From assembly GCA_041390825.1 (NCBI GenBank), contig JAWKPF010000034.1, positions 1-46,105 of the forward strand: a stretch of DNA of 46,105 nt, read 5' to 3'. Shown here in pieces: positions 24,522 through 33,637 of this stretch (position 1 is the stretch's first letter; each line of letters opens with the position of its first letter). Source of the DNA: Thermomicrobiales bacterium (GTDB lineage: Bacteria > Chloroflexota > Chloroflexia > Thermomicrobiales > UBA6265). The notes beneath the pieces were generated by a model. The model was not told the origin of the DNA and made no database searches. It worked only from the letters and a program-made list of their open reading frames with translations. The position numbers and the translations under genes were made by a program.

Positions 24522-25805
24522 ATGAGTCAATCCGTTTCCAGCCGATCTTACCGCGTTCTGCGCTATCGGGATTTTCGACTTCTCTGGTCCGCGGAGGCGC
24601 TCTCTCAGGCAGGCTCGCAAATTCAGCGGGTGGCAATCGCCTGGCAGGTCTACGAGCTCACCCACGACGCGTTCAAGCTCGGGTTGCTCGGTCTCTTTCG
24701 CTTCATTCCAATTCTGCTGTTTGGGCTTGTCGGCGGGGTCATCGCCGACCGGGGAGATCGGCGGCATACGCTGATCTGGACGCAAAGCGCATTGCTGGCG
24801 CTGGCGCTCGTGCTGGCAGTCCTGAGCAGCTCCGGGCATATCACTGTTTGGGTGATCTATCTGGTCACAATGGTGGCGGCGGTGTTCGAGGGAATCTCGA
24901 ATCCCACACGCCAGGCGCTGATGCCGCTTCTGGTTCCGCGCAGCGAGCTTCCCGCGGCGTCCACCATGGGTGTGCTCGTTTCGCATGTCTCGCAAGTGGT
25001 CGGGCCCGCTGCAGGCGGCATCATCATCGCAACGTTGGGGGTGACCGGAGCGTACGTCATCGACGCGCTTTCCTTTCTGGTTGTCATCGTGGCCGTGTTG
25101 CTGATGCACCAGCGTCCACCAGCCGTCGCCATCACCATGTCCGGCTATCAGGCGGCGCTGGAAGGGTTGCGCTTTCTCAAGAACACGCCGACGTTGTTCG
25201 GGGTCATGCTGGCCGATTTCCTGGCAACCCTGTTCGGCGCCTGTACGGCGCTCATGCCGATCTTTGCCGATGAGGTGCTCGGGGTCGGGCCGCGTGGACT
25301 CGGATTCCTGCTGGCTGCGCCCGCGGCCGGAGCCGTGACCATGGCGATTGTCATGAGCGTGACTCATCTGCCGGACAAGGCTGGGCTCTGGGTACTGGGA
25401 TCGATCGTGGCGTACGGATGTTTTCTGATCGGATTCGGTCTCAGTACGACCTTGTGGGTGTCGATGCTCTTTCTGGCATTCAGCGGCGCGGCCGATGCGA
25501 TCAGCATGGCGCTGCGGCACGCGACGCGCACCTTGCTCACACCGGACGACTTGCGGGGCCGGGTCGCGTCGGTGCACCGCGCGCTAGGCATGGGGGGACC
25601 GCAACTGGGTGAATTTCAGAAAGGCATCACCGCGTCGCTTCTTGGCGCTGGTCCGGCGGTTGTGCTCGGCGGGGTGTGCACGATCGGGGCCGCGGCCTTC
25701 GTTTCCTGGATTTTCCCCACCGTGACCCGGTATCGCCTGTCGGTCTCGGAGGCGAATCCGCCAGCCGAACCGACGGTCCCGGGGCCGGTCTCCAGCGCCC
25801 AGTAA
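24522..25805 (+). CDS. MFS transporter, EntS/MFS_3-like exporter
   Basis: A 427-residue inner-membrane transporter of the major facilitator superfamily, closest in style to the enterobactin exporter-like MFS_3 group. It starts RVLRYRDFRLLWSAEALS, typical of this group, has about 12 hydrophobic segments, and a loop 2-3 motif GGVIADRGDRR. The motif SNPTRQALMP and the later DDLRGRVAS loop are also typical. It ends in a short polar proline-rich tail. ATG 24522 has only a weak ribosome site. Divergent from the DUF983 gene across 113 nt. Likely exports a small molecule; the substrate is unknown. Confidence 0.9.
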   Translation: MSQSVSSRSYRVLRYRDFRLLWSAEALSQAGSQIQRVAIAWQVYELTHDAFKLGLLGLFRFIPILLFGLVGGVIADRGDRRHTLIWTQSALLALALVLAVLSSSGHITVWVIYLVTMVAAVFEGISNPTRQALMPLLVPRSELPAASTMGVLVSHVSQVVGPAAGGIIIATLGVTGAYVIDALSFLVVIVAVLLMHQRPPAVAITMSGYQAALEGLRFLKNTPTLFGVMLADFLATLFGACTALMPIFADEVLGVGPRGLGFLLAAPAAGAVTMAIVMSVTHLPDKAGLWVLGSIVAYGCFLIGFGLSTTLWVSMLFLAFSGAADAISMALRHATRTLLTPDDLRGRVASVHRALGMGGPQLGEFQKGITASLLGAGPAVVLGGVCTIGAAAFVSWIFPTVTRYRLSVSEANPPAEPTVPGPVSSAQ

Positions 25806-26032
25806 GCGGTTCCGGCTGCCGACCGCCCGGGAGCATTCTCCGTGCGTGGACTTGCAATCCTCCCGAACGTGCATTTACGCTGGCTCGACGCACTGGCTGG
25901 AGTGTTCCTTCGCGTTCATCGGAAACCGTAATCCTGACAACACTCCATCCGTGACAATCGATATTCGATCCGTTTGGTCGACCGACCGGGCCGTACTCGT
26001 CCGCAAACGAACCGGTCCGCCCGCAGAGGCTG

Positions 26033-27217
26033 ATGGCCGAAGAATGGTTCGAGGACGAGCTTCCCTGGCTTGGTCCTCCCCCGCAGTTGCCCCCGCGACG
26101 GGAGCAGCCACAACCGACACCTCCGGCACGCCGCACTCCGCCACCGGCGCGGCGACGGCCCGTTTCGGCGCAGGCAGCGGCTACCGCGTCCGCGGCGTTG
26201 CCGCGGATGCAACTGCCAGAGTGGACGCCGGATCTCGCAGTTCCACCCTACGCGCGTATTCAGCAACGACGCTACGGCGAAGTGGTTGCGCTGAAATGGG
26301 CCGGTGTGTTGCTGATCCTGGTCGCGGCCTTGACGGCCCTGGCGTTGATCGTGCGCGACATTCGCGCTGGCGGGGAAGTAACGCCGGTGCCGACCGCGCA
26401 GCTGGTCATCCCAGCCGCGTCTGAGCTGGGTGGCGGCAGCGCGGCGTCCGAGATCGTCGCGAACCCGCTCTTTGTCGGCAAAGTCATTTGCCTCGATGCC
26501 GCGCATGGCGGAAGCGATCGCGGATTCAAGCGTACGGGCGATGCCAGCGCTCCTGCGATGGACGAGGCGCTGTATACCGCCGCATATACCCGTGAACTGG
26601 CCGATCGACTGACCGCGATGGGATTCACGGTCGTGACCACCCGGGATGGCGACACCGTGCGCAATGAGCAGTTTCAGGATGTCAACCGCGACGGTCTCAC
26701 GCGAGAAAACGCGACCACCGATGCCGATGCCGCACACAACGCCCTGATCGACGAGATGCAGGCGCGAATCGATTTCTGCAACGACGAAGAGGCCAATCTG
26801 CTGATCTCGCTCCATTTCGACGGGTCGAGCAACGGGAGCGATTCCGGATTCTCCACCTGGTATGCCGAAGGGCGCGCCGACAGCATGGAGAGTCAGCGGC
26901 TCGCGCAATTGATCAACCAGGAGATCGGCGCCGATCTGGCTGCCGCCGGGTATGTCATTCCCGATCTGGGCGTCATTCCGGAATCGACGGCGGCGCTGCG
27001 AGGGAATCAGATGCTGTATGACTCCCTCTTCATGATTACCGGGAACCGCAACGGTATGAAGGACCCGAGCCGCATGCCCGGCGTGGTCGCTGATCTCTTG
27101 ACCATCTCGAATTCCTCCGACGCGCAGGTGCTGGTCAGCGATGCCGGCCGCGCGGCCATGGTCACCGCGATGGCCGATGCCATTGGCCGCTATTTCAGCG
27201 AACAACCAGCAGGGTAG
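26033..27217 (+). CDS. N-acetylmuramoyl-L-alanine amidase (Amidase_3) with N-terminal anchor
   Basis: A 394-residue cell-wall hydrolase that cleaves between muramic acid and the peptide stem. A proline/arginine-rich cytoplasmic segment (1-80) precedes a single membrane helix (about 86-108). A linker and an Amidase_3 domain (about 150-390) are on the outside. Zinc ligands match His159 (DAAHGG), Glu178 (MDEALY) and His261 (SLHFD). At the place of the catalytic glutamate near the C-terminus (normally xVExGFxSN) the sequence reads VVADLLTISN, so the acid is Asp or shifted. ATG 26033 follows AGAGG closely. The next gene, a CapA-like protein, is on the same strand 138 nt on. Wall remodelling is the family role; reduced activity is possible because of the substitution. 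Confidence 0.87.
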   Translation: MAEEWFEDELPWLGPPPQLPPRREQPQPTPPARRTPPPARRRPVSAQAAATASAALPRMQLPEWTPDLAVPPYARIQQRRYGEVVALKWAGVLLILVAALTALALIVRDIRAGGEVTPVPTAQLVIPAASELGGGSAASEIVANPLFVGKVICLDAAHGGSDRGFKRTGDASAPAMDEALYTAAYTRELADRLTAMGFTVVTTRDGDTVRNEQFQDVNRDGLTRENATTDADAAHNALIDEMQARIDFCNDEEANLLISLHFDGSSNGSDSGFSTWYAEGRADSMESQRLAQLINQEIGADLAAAGYVIPDLGVIPESTAALRGNQMLYDSLFMITGNRNGMKDPSRMPGVVADLLTISNSSDAQVLVSDAGRAAMVTAMADAIGRYFSEQPAG

Positions 27218-27355
27218 GTCTTCGGCAGCCGTGTTCCGGTCGTCGCACTGTCCGACGGACGGTTCGGGCGGCGTATTTGGCGTGACTCGCGGACATGCTC
27301 GGGGTACGATTGGCCGGAATTCGGCAGACGTGCTGCCGCGTCGAGAGGAGCTCAG

Positions 27356-28798
27356 GTGCCAGCAACGTTGTCGGATCGATCCCTAACTCGCCGAACAGTT
27401 CTGAAAGGGGCTGCCGCCGGGGCAGCAGGGGCAGCGACGATGCACGGGAGCGGATCGATTTCTGCCCAGACGGTGGCCGGGCTGCCAGCGGGAATGGCGC
27501 TAGTCACCTCGCCCCGGTTGCCGCTTTTTGGGATTGGCAGTGGAGACGTCGATCGGCTGCTGTCGGGCCAGGTTGCCGATTGGCGGGCGCTTGGCTCAGC
27601 CGTTTCCTTGCCGGTCGAGGTTTACGCGCTCTCCAGCGCGACTCCGGCCGCGAATGGGAGCGCCGTTGCCGACTACGAGGCCCTGGTGGCCGAGTTCGGC
27701 ACGCATCCGGGTGCGGTTGCGCTCGTGCCAGTCGACCAGGTCGACTATCGCGCCAATGTGCTGGCGGTCGATGGGTTCGACCCGCTGCGCAGCAGTGACG
27801 GTGTGATCCGGGTCGGTGTGGTGGGCGATATCGTTCCTGGGCGCAATGTCAACAACAAGATGGTCGCGTTCGGTGACTACACGCATCCCTTCCACAAGGT
27901 TGCCGCCGAGCTGAGCGGATACGATGTCATGGTCGCGACTCTCGAAGGCAATCTTTCCAGCTCGATCCTACCGCCGGAGGATGCACATACCTTTTCGTTC
28001 GTCTCCAGCCCGGAGATGGTGGAAGGGTTCGCCATGGCCGGGATCGACGCGGTCACCCTTGCCAACAACCACTCGATGTGGAACAGCGAAGGCTGGGGCG
28101 CGCAGGCATTGCTGGACACGATGGCCGCGCTCGAGCAGGGGGGTATTCCCTACTTCGGCGCGGGCAACAATCTGGCCGAGGCGCGGGCGCCCTGGGTGGC
28201 CGATGTTGGCGGGACAACGATTGCGTTCCTCGGGATCGACGGTGTCACCGCCAACGAGGAGGCGCGCGATTTTGGCGCGACCGTCTACATGAGTGAGCTC
28301 GGAGGTTCCGGCTATGCCGGCGCTACCGACTCTACGCCGGGCACCAACCCGTATATCACCGAGCAGTTCCTGGCGGACATCGAGGCGGCCGCGGGTCAGT
28401 ACGACTATGTCATTCCGTACTTCCACATGGGAATCGAATACTTCCCGGTGCCACCTGCCTGGGCGCGTGAAGGCGCGAAAGCCGCGATCGAGGCGGGCGC
28501 CACTATGGTGGTCACCAATCATCCGCATGTGATCCAGGGGTTGCAGAGCCATCAGGGCAAACCGATCTTCTATTCGGTCGGCAACTTCATCTTCGACCAG
28601 ATGTTCTCGGTCGAGGTGCGGGAAGGCAGCATTCTGGAAATCGTGCTGCGGGATGGCAAGGTGGTCGGGCTGCGAGCGCGCGGAGTCGAGATCGAGGATT
28701 TCAACCAGCCGCGGCTCATGACCGCAGGGGAGCACGCCTCGCAGATGGATCGGTTTTGGCAAAACACCGACCGCATTGCCGCGGCGGAAGCGGGATAG
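27356..28798 (+). CDS. CapA-family (poly-gamma-glutamate synthesis-like) protein with extra N-terminal domain
   Basis: A 480-residue exported metallophosphatase-fold protein. GTG 27356 follows GAGAGGAG by 5 nt. A Tat signal (TRRTVLKGAAAGAAG) starts it. Residues about 45-145 resemble part of a phosphate-type binding-protein lobe (IGSGDVDRLLSGQVADWRALG). The CapA/PGA_cap domain (about 150-455) shows VGDIVPGR, a TLEGN stretch, LANNHSMW, YFHMGIEY, TNHPHVIQG and YSVGNFIFD, all standard for the family. Family members are linked to capsule or polyglutamate anchoring in some bacteria, but most have no proven activity. It follows the wall amidase on the same strand, consistent with an envelope function. 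Confidence 0.88.
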   Translation: MPATLSDRSLTRRTVLKGAAAGAAGAATMHGSGSISAQTVAGLPAGMALVTSPRLPLFGIGSGDVDRLLSGQVADWRALGSAVSLPVEVYALSSATPAANGSAVADYEALVAEFGTHPGAVALVPVDQVDYRANVLAVDGFDPLRSSDGVIRVGVVGDIVPGRNVNNKMVAFGDYTHPFHKVAAELSGYDVMVATLEGNLSSSILPPEDAHTFSFVSSPEMVEGFAMAGIDAVTLANNHSMWNSEGWGAQALLDTMAALEQGGIPYFGAGNNLAEARAPWVADVGGTTIAFLGIDGVTANEEARDFGATVYMSELGGSGYAGATDSTPGTNPYITEQFLADIEAAAGQYDYVIPYFHMGIEYFPVPPAWAREGAKAAIEAGATMVVTNHPHVIQGLQSHQGKPIFYSVGNFIFDQMFSVEVREGSILEIVLRDGKVVGLRARGVEIEDFNQPRLMTAGEHASQMDRFWQNTDRIAAAEAG

Positions 28799-28975
28799 CC
28801 TGAGCCAGTGTCCTGGGAGCCAGGCAGAGCCCAGCGCTGCGTAGTTCTTGACACCAAGCCGCAGTCGGGTCATCTCGAGGCGTCTTGCTATGCTGATCGT
28901 ATGGCACCCAGGGCGGCCCCTGCGACGTTTGGGGTACCCGTTTGGCCGGACCGGGCCAAGGCAGAGGAGCGTCCT

Positions 28976-29347
28976 ATGACATCCGTGGTCGTCCCGTCCT
29001 CAGATCTTCCGCTTCTGATTTCCCCTGCCAGGGGGCCGATCGCAGGGCGCCATCTCTTCGAAGGCAGTGCGTTTGGGCTAGATAGCCTGACGGTGGTCGT
29101 TGGTGAGTCGCCTCCAGGACAGGGCGTGTCACTGCACAGTCACGACTGTGACGAGCTGATTCTCGTTCACGTTGGGCGGGGAACATACACCGTCGGGGAA
29201 ACGACCATCGAGGCGGGAAGCGGTGATCTGGTCGTAATTCCCGCCGGGGTGCCCCATCGCTGGGTCAATCAGACGGAAGAACCGTTGGTGCATACCGCCA
29301 TTTTCCCGACGGCCACGTTTGCCCTGGAGTACCCCACTGACAAGTGA
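28976..29347 (+). CDS. Cupin_2 domain protein
   Basis: A 123-residue single-domain cupin. The metal-binding motif is SLHSHDCDELILVHVG with two His and one Glu, and the second motif supplies a His in PAGVPHRWVN. These four ligands suggest a bound metal. ATG 28976 has GAGGAG 6 nt upstream; the same frame is open to 28808 but the upstream part is not gene-like. It ends 25 nt before the convergent small gene at 29373. Function (enzyme, isomerase or sensor) is not predictable. Confidence 0.85.
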   Translation: MTSVVVPSSDLPLLISPARGPIAGRHLFEGSAFGLDSLTVVVGESPPGQGVSLHSHDCDELILVHVGRGTYTVGETTIEAGSGDLVVIPAGVPHRWVNQTEEPLVHTAIFPTATFALEYPTDK

Positions 29348-29372
29348 AACAAGCTCGGGTTCGCTTTCAGCC

Positions 29373-29726
29373 TTACGCCCGGACAATGACCTTGCCGCCG
29401 CGGGCGATGATGAGCATTTCGCGGTTGGAACGGCGGAACTGAACTTCGACGGTTCCGACGAGATCGACAGTGCGCACATCGGTGAAGACCACGGTGGACG
29501 AGGGGGAGATGGCATCGACCCGAGCGATTCCCGGCCAGAGCGTCAAGAGCGTCGCTGGCAACCCGCGAGAGTTCTCCACTGTGAGTTGGTGCACCGCACT
29601 GCCCGGAAGCTGAAACGGGGCGCGAGCGACACTGGCGCCCAACGCAGCCGCAATCAGTTCGACAGCGTGCTCGTCGAACGGAATGTGGAGGATGGGATTC
29701 ACTGGCGAAGCTGGCTGATCGGCCAT
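29373..29726 (-). CDS. Small conserved-looking hypothetical protein
   Basis: A 117-residue protein I do not recognise. ATG 29726 follows GAGGAATT, a good ribosome site; the frame continues to 29828 but would overlap the divergent threonine dehydratase. The sequence has alternating hydrophobic strands (VHQLTV, TLLTLWPGIARVDAI, TVVFTDVRTVDLVG, VEVQFRRSNREMLIIARGGKVIVRA), suggesting a small beta-rich cytosolic domain. No signal, membrane helix or metal motif. It is divergent from the dehydratase with only 49 nt between starts, so the two probably share a control region. Confidence 0.65.
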   Translation of the reverse strand: MADQPASPVNPILHIPFDEHAVELIAAALGASVARAPFQLPGSAVHQLTVENSRGLPATLLTLWPGIARVDAISPSSTVVFTDVRTVDLVGTVEVQFRRSNREMLIIARGGKVIVRA

Positions 29727-29775
29727 AATTCCTCGTCGTACTCGCGGCGCTGGCCGACCAATTGCGGAGAATCCG

Positions 29776-30756
29776 ATGCCGACCGATGCCGAGTCTCCCA
29801 TACCGACGTCCATCACGATCGAAACCATCTGGGAGGCGCGCGACCGGATCGCGCCATATATTCATTGGACCCCGGTTTTCACGTCCGAGACATTGAACGG
29901 TCTCACCGGGACGCGCCTGCACCTCAAAGCCGAAAACATGCAGAAGACCGGCGCCTTCAAGGTGCGCGGCGCGTTGAACGCGGTGGCGCAGCTCTCTCCA
30001 GATGAGCGAGCGGCCGGAGTCGTCACGTTCTCGGCCGGAAACCACGGCCAGGGTTTGGCCTACGCGGCGCGCACGTTCGGCACGCCTTGCACGGTCTATA
30101 TGACGGAAAGCGCCGTGCCGACCAAAGTCGCTGCTATCCAGGGCTACGGCGCGACGACCCGGCAGTTTCCGACCATCCAGGAAGCCGTCGCCCAGATGGA
30201 TCGCGACCGCGAGCAGTCGGGCGCGGTTTTCATCTCCCCGTTTGCAGACGAGGCCGTGATTGCGGGACAGGCGACTGTCGGATTGGAGCTCTTCGAGCAG
30301 GTCGAGGATCTGGACGCGATCGTGGTGCCGATCGGGGGCGGAGGACTGATCTCGGGTATCGCGCTGGCGGCGCGCATCCTGTATCCCGATCTGCGCATCG
30401 TCGGGGTAGAGCCGGTTGGAGCACCGACCATGACCCGCGCGCTCGAGGCAGGTCACCCGGTCACACTCGAATCGACAAACACCATGGCCGACGGGCTCAC
30501 TGCCCCGTTCACCGGCGAGCTGAATCTCGCCATCGTGCGTGAGCTGGTGGACGATGTCGTGCTCGTGAGCGAAGACGAAATCGTGACCGCGTTGAAACTG
30601 GTGCTCGACCGCACAAAGCTCCTGATCGAAGGCGCGGCTGCGGCAGGGATTGCGGCGTTGCTCACCGGGAAGGCCGGGATCGGCACCGGATCGGTAACGG
30701 CCGCGGTGCTCACGGGGGGCAATATCGATCTCGATCGGCTCAAGAGCATTCTCTAG
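29776..30756 (+). CDS. Threonine/serine ammonia-lyase, PLP-dependent (short form)
   Basis: A 326-residue fold-type II PLP enzyme deaminating threonine to 2-oxobutyrate (or serine to pyruvate). The Schiff-base lysine is Lys62 in KTGAFKVRGA; the phosphate-binding SAGNHGQG (86-93) and the glycine loop GGGGLISG are intact. There is no C-terminal regulatory ACT domain, unlike biosynthetic IlvA, so a catabolic TdcB-like dehydratase or a serine racemase-like enzyme is more likely. ATG 29776 is divergent from the small gene at 29726. It is followed by 177 nt and the ABC transporter operon. Confidence 0.92.
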   Translation: MPTDAESPIPTSITIETIWEARDRIAPYIHWTPVFTSETLNGLTGTRLHLKAENMQKTGAFKVRGALNAVAQLSPDERAAGVVTFSAGNHGQGLAYAARTFGTPCTVYMTESAVPTKVAAIQGYGATTRQFPTIQEAVAQMDRDREQSGAVFISPFADEAVIAGQATVGLELFEQVEDLDAIVVPIGGGGLISGIALAARILYPDLRIVGVEPVGAPTMTRALEAGHPVTLESTNTMADGLTAPFTGELNLAIVRELVDDVVLVSEDEIVTALKLVLDRTKLLIEGAAAAGIAALLTGKAGIGTGSVTAAVLTGGNIDLDRLKSIL

Positions 30757-30933
30757 CGGGCAACGAACCGCACCTGGACCGATCGAAATGGCAGGAAATC
30801 GGTTGCCAGGCGCAGTTCATCAGCGAATTCTTGCCGCTCTTCGGCTGTGGATCGTTTCCCTATAGAATTCGCGCGTACATATCGTAGATTCATCAATCTC
30901 AGTCCACGACGTCGATCAAGGAGTCCAACGTCA

Positions 30934-32304
30934 ATGCATTCCAATCGTTCCGCGCGTTCTCGCATGAGAGCTCCGATCGACCGGCGGCGGCTGTTGCAAG
31001 GCGCGGCGCTGGGCAGCGCCGGGTTGGTGCTGGCACGTTCCCCGATGGCGTTCGCCCAGGATGGGGGATTGAGCGGGGAGATCACCATCGGCTACGAGGG
31101 TGCGGCCACCGGCGTCATCCCCTATATCGAAGCGACCGCCAAAGCGATCGAAGAGGCGAACCCGGACGCGACGATCACGCTTCAGCCCTCGCCGGGCGGC
31201 AACTACGCCACCCAGGTGATCCTGCAGCTCAATAGCGGCCGCGCGCCCGATCTCTTCCTGTTGGTTGGTGTGGCGATGGCCGAATTGGCCGCCGCTGATC
31301 TCATTGCCCCGATGGATGAGTTCACCGGCGACTGGGATGGATGGAACGAGTATCCGGAGGCACTGCGCGAGTCGCTGACGTACGACGGTTCGGTCTGGGC
31401 GATTCCGTATCTGATGGATACCCACTTTCTCTACTACAACAAGGACATTCTGGAAAAAGCAGGGCTCCCGCGCGACTGGACGCCCGCGAATCCAACCGAG
31501 ATTCTGGACGCCGCGCTCAAGATCAAGGAGAGCGACGACAGCGTCATCCCCTATGCCCTCTATGCCGGCGCAAATGGCGGCAATGGAACGGTCTCGCGCG
31601 GGTTCATCCCGCTGGTCTATGCCTTTGGGGGGCAGTTGCGGGATGCGGATGGCAAGTTCATCATCGACAGTTGCGCGATCCGCGCCGCGCTCGACTACTA
31701 CTACCGGGCGTACCAAACCGACAAGACCGTGCCGCAGGAGGTGATGACCAGTCCGCAGCCGAGTGCCGCCATGAGGCAGGCCATGATCGACGGTGAGCTC
31801 GGTATTCTCTATGAAGGATCGTGGGCCTATGGTCCGTGGCTCGATGACGATGAGGACTGGACGAACGAGAACATCGGCTATGTGATGTTCCCGGGCGATG
31901 GCGATGTCGCGCCGTTCGCGGTCGGCGGCACCGGGAATTCCTGGTTCATCAACCAGCAAGCCGAAAACAAGGATCTGGCCTGGGAGTTCATCAGCCAGTT
32001 CAACTCGGTCGCGAACCAGGTGGCGATCAACGTCGAGGATCCGCACATTCCGGCCCGGGCCGACGCCGCGGCCGATCCTGCGTTCCAGGAGACCCCGTTC
32101 CTGAGCGCGATGGTGGGAACCTCCGATTCGTTGCTGCTGACAGCGCCAGACCGCTCCTTCCTGCAGTTGGTTGGCATCATCCAGAATGCCACTGGGCTGA
32201 TCGCCACCGGTGAGGCAACTCCGGACGAAGCGGCTACCCGCTACGCCGAAGAGCTGACCCGCGTGCTGGGCGCCGACAACGTGGTCGCCCAACCGTGCGA
32301 ATAG
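30934..32304 (+). CDS. ABC transporter solute-binding protein 1 (sugar type), Tat-exported
   Basis: A 456-residue extracytoplasmic binding protein of the SBP_bac_1 (maltose/glycerol-phosphate) family. The Tat-type signal DRRRLLQGAALGSAG lies near residues 16-30 with cleavage near AFAQ. The body shows the family hallmarks: IEEANPDATITLQPS, APDLFLLVG, GSVWAIPYLMDTHFLYYNKDILEKAGLP, ILYEGSWAY and AVGGTGNSWFIN. ATG 30934 has AAGGAG about 10 nt upstream; ATG 30964 is an alternative. It is the only undamaged gene of the operon that continues to 37299. Its last 10 bases overlap the start of a second binding protein of the same family. The ligand is probably a sugar or polyol but cannot be named. Confidence 0.9.
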   Translation: MHSNRSARSRMRAPIDRRRLLQGAALGSAGLVLARSPMAFAQDGGLSGEITIGYEGAATGVIPYIEATAKAIEEANPDATITLQPSPGGNYATQVILQLNSGRAPDLFLLVGVAMAELAAADLIAPMDEFTGDWDGWNEYPEALRESLTYDGSVWAIPYLMDTHFLYYNKDILEKAGLPRDWTPANPTEILDAALKIKESDDSVIPYALYAGANGGNGTVSRGFIPLVYAFGGQLRDADGKFIIDSCAIRAALDYYYRAYQTDKTVPQEVMTSPQPSAAMRQAMIDGELGILYEGSWAYGPWLDDDEDWTNENIGYVMFPGDGDVAPFAVGGTGNSWFINQQAENKDLAWEFISQFNSVANQVAINVEDPHIPARADAAADPAFQETPFLSAMVGTSDSLLLTAPDRSFLQLVGIIQNATGLIATGEATPDEAATRYAEELTRVLGADNVVAQPCE

Positions 32305-33637
32305 CAGGGCCGTCCCGCCCGGTAACACGACGATCCCTGCTAGCCGGCGGAAGCGCCGCGCTGGCGGGGGCGATCCTTGCCCGGCACGGAGATTCGCTCG
32401 CGCAGGGATTGAGCGGTTCGATCGTCCTGGGGTACGAAGGCGCGAACGAGCGAGTTGGCCCCTTCATCGAGGCCGCCGCGCAGGCGGTCATGGCAGCGAA
32501 TCCGGGCACATCGATCGAGATCGTTCCGTCGACGGGCGCAAACTACCTGACCCAGTTGGCGATGCAGCTCTTCACCAATACGGCGCCCGATGCGTTCTTC
32601 ACGCTGGCGGTAGGCGCTGGCGAATTGGCGAAGGGCGGCTTCATACGCACGCTGGATGACTACCTGGCCACCTGGGACGGTTGGGCGCAGTATGGCGAGC
32701 GGGCGCGTTTCGGCGTGACACTGCAGGACGCCATTTGGGCGCTTCCCTGGGGACTCACCGTCTCTTTCCTCTTCTACCGAAAAGACCTCTTCGCGGCCGC
32801 GGGACTGCCGGTCGATTGGCAACCAGCGTCCCGTGACGACATCATCGGCGCCGCTGAAGCGATCAAGGCATCGAATCCGGACGTGATCCCCTATTCGCTC
32901 TACTCCGGGGCGAACGGCGAGACCGCGACCGGGTCCGAATTCATGAATCTGATCTACTCCAATGGCGGTACCCTGACCGATCCAAACGGGAAGTGGTACA
33001 TCGATAGTTGCCCGATTCATGGAACCCTCGAGCACTACGAGACCGCATTTCAGACCGCGGCAGTCATTCCCCAATCGGTACTGACCGACGTCTCGCCACT
33101 GGTGACGATTCCCGGGTACTTTGGTGACGGGGAGCTTGGCATTTTGCGTGAATCCGCCAAGTGGTACGGCTACTGGACCGAGGAAGATGCGGCGTTGGCG
33201 GAGCAGATCGGCGTCGCCTATTTTCCTGGGAAACGACGGCCCGATGGCGCTCGGGGATGCGAGCGACGCCTGGTACCTGAACCGCAATTCGAAGAACCCC
33301 GATCTCGCCTGGGCGTTCATCGCGGCATTCAATTCCGCTGAGAGCCAGGCCGCCCATGCGGTTGTCGATCCTCCGCCTTCCGGCGTGACGATGCGCGGGC
33401 CGATATGTTGGCTGGCGTTGGCGACGCTGTTGGCCGCGAAGATGCTGGATGTCGCGGAGTCGTTGCCGGTCCCACCTCCGGAACCGCGTTCCGCAAGCTG
33501 ATCAGTCGTGCAACGCTGGCCACTGCTTGCGACCGGTTAAACGACACCCGATGAGGACCAGCCGGTTCGCCGACGAGCTGACTCGGGCCATGGGTGCCCA
33601 ACGTCATCTCGAGCCGCACCATGAGCGGCCACCGTGA
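32295..33637 (+). pseudogene. ABC transporter solute-binding protein 2, frameshifted
   Basis: A second SBP_bac_1 protein, paralogous to the preceding one. GTG 32295 overlaps the end of the first gene by 10 nt. A Tat signal (TRRSLLAGGSAALAG) is followed by a good family match: VLGYEGANERVGPFIEAAAQA, APDAFFTLAVGAGELA, WALPWGLTVSFLFYRKD, GSEFMNLIYSNGG, GILRESAKWYGYW. After YFPG (near 33228) the frame is lost in GGGAAACG; with one A fewer it continues NDGPMALGDASDAWYLNRNSK. Further shifts follow, and the C-terminal match RFADELTRAMGA appears in another frame at 33560-33600. The damaged gene ends at about 33637, where GTGA starts the next gene. Either recent decay or sequence error. Confidence 0.82.

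Noticed and set aside
25916..27205. 429-codon minus-strand open frame across the amidase
   Set aside because: Antisense shadow; the amidase has intact zinc ligands and codon pattern.
30931..32328. 465-codon minus-strand open frame across binding protein 1
   Set aside because: Antisense shadow of a well-supported ABC binding protein; no ribosome site or domain.
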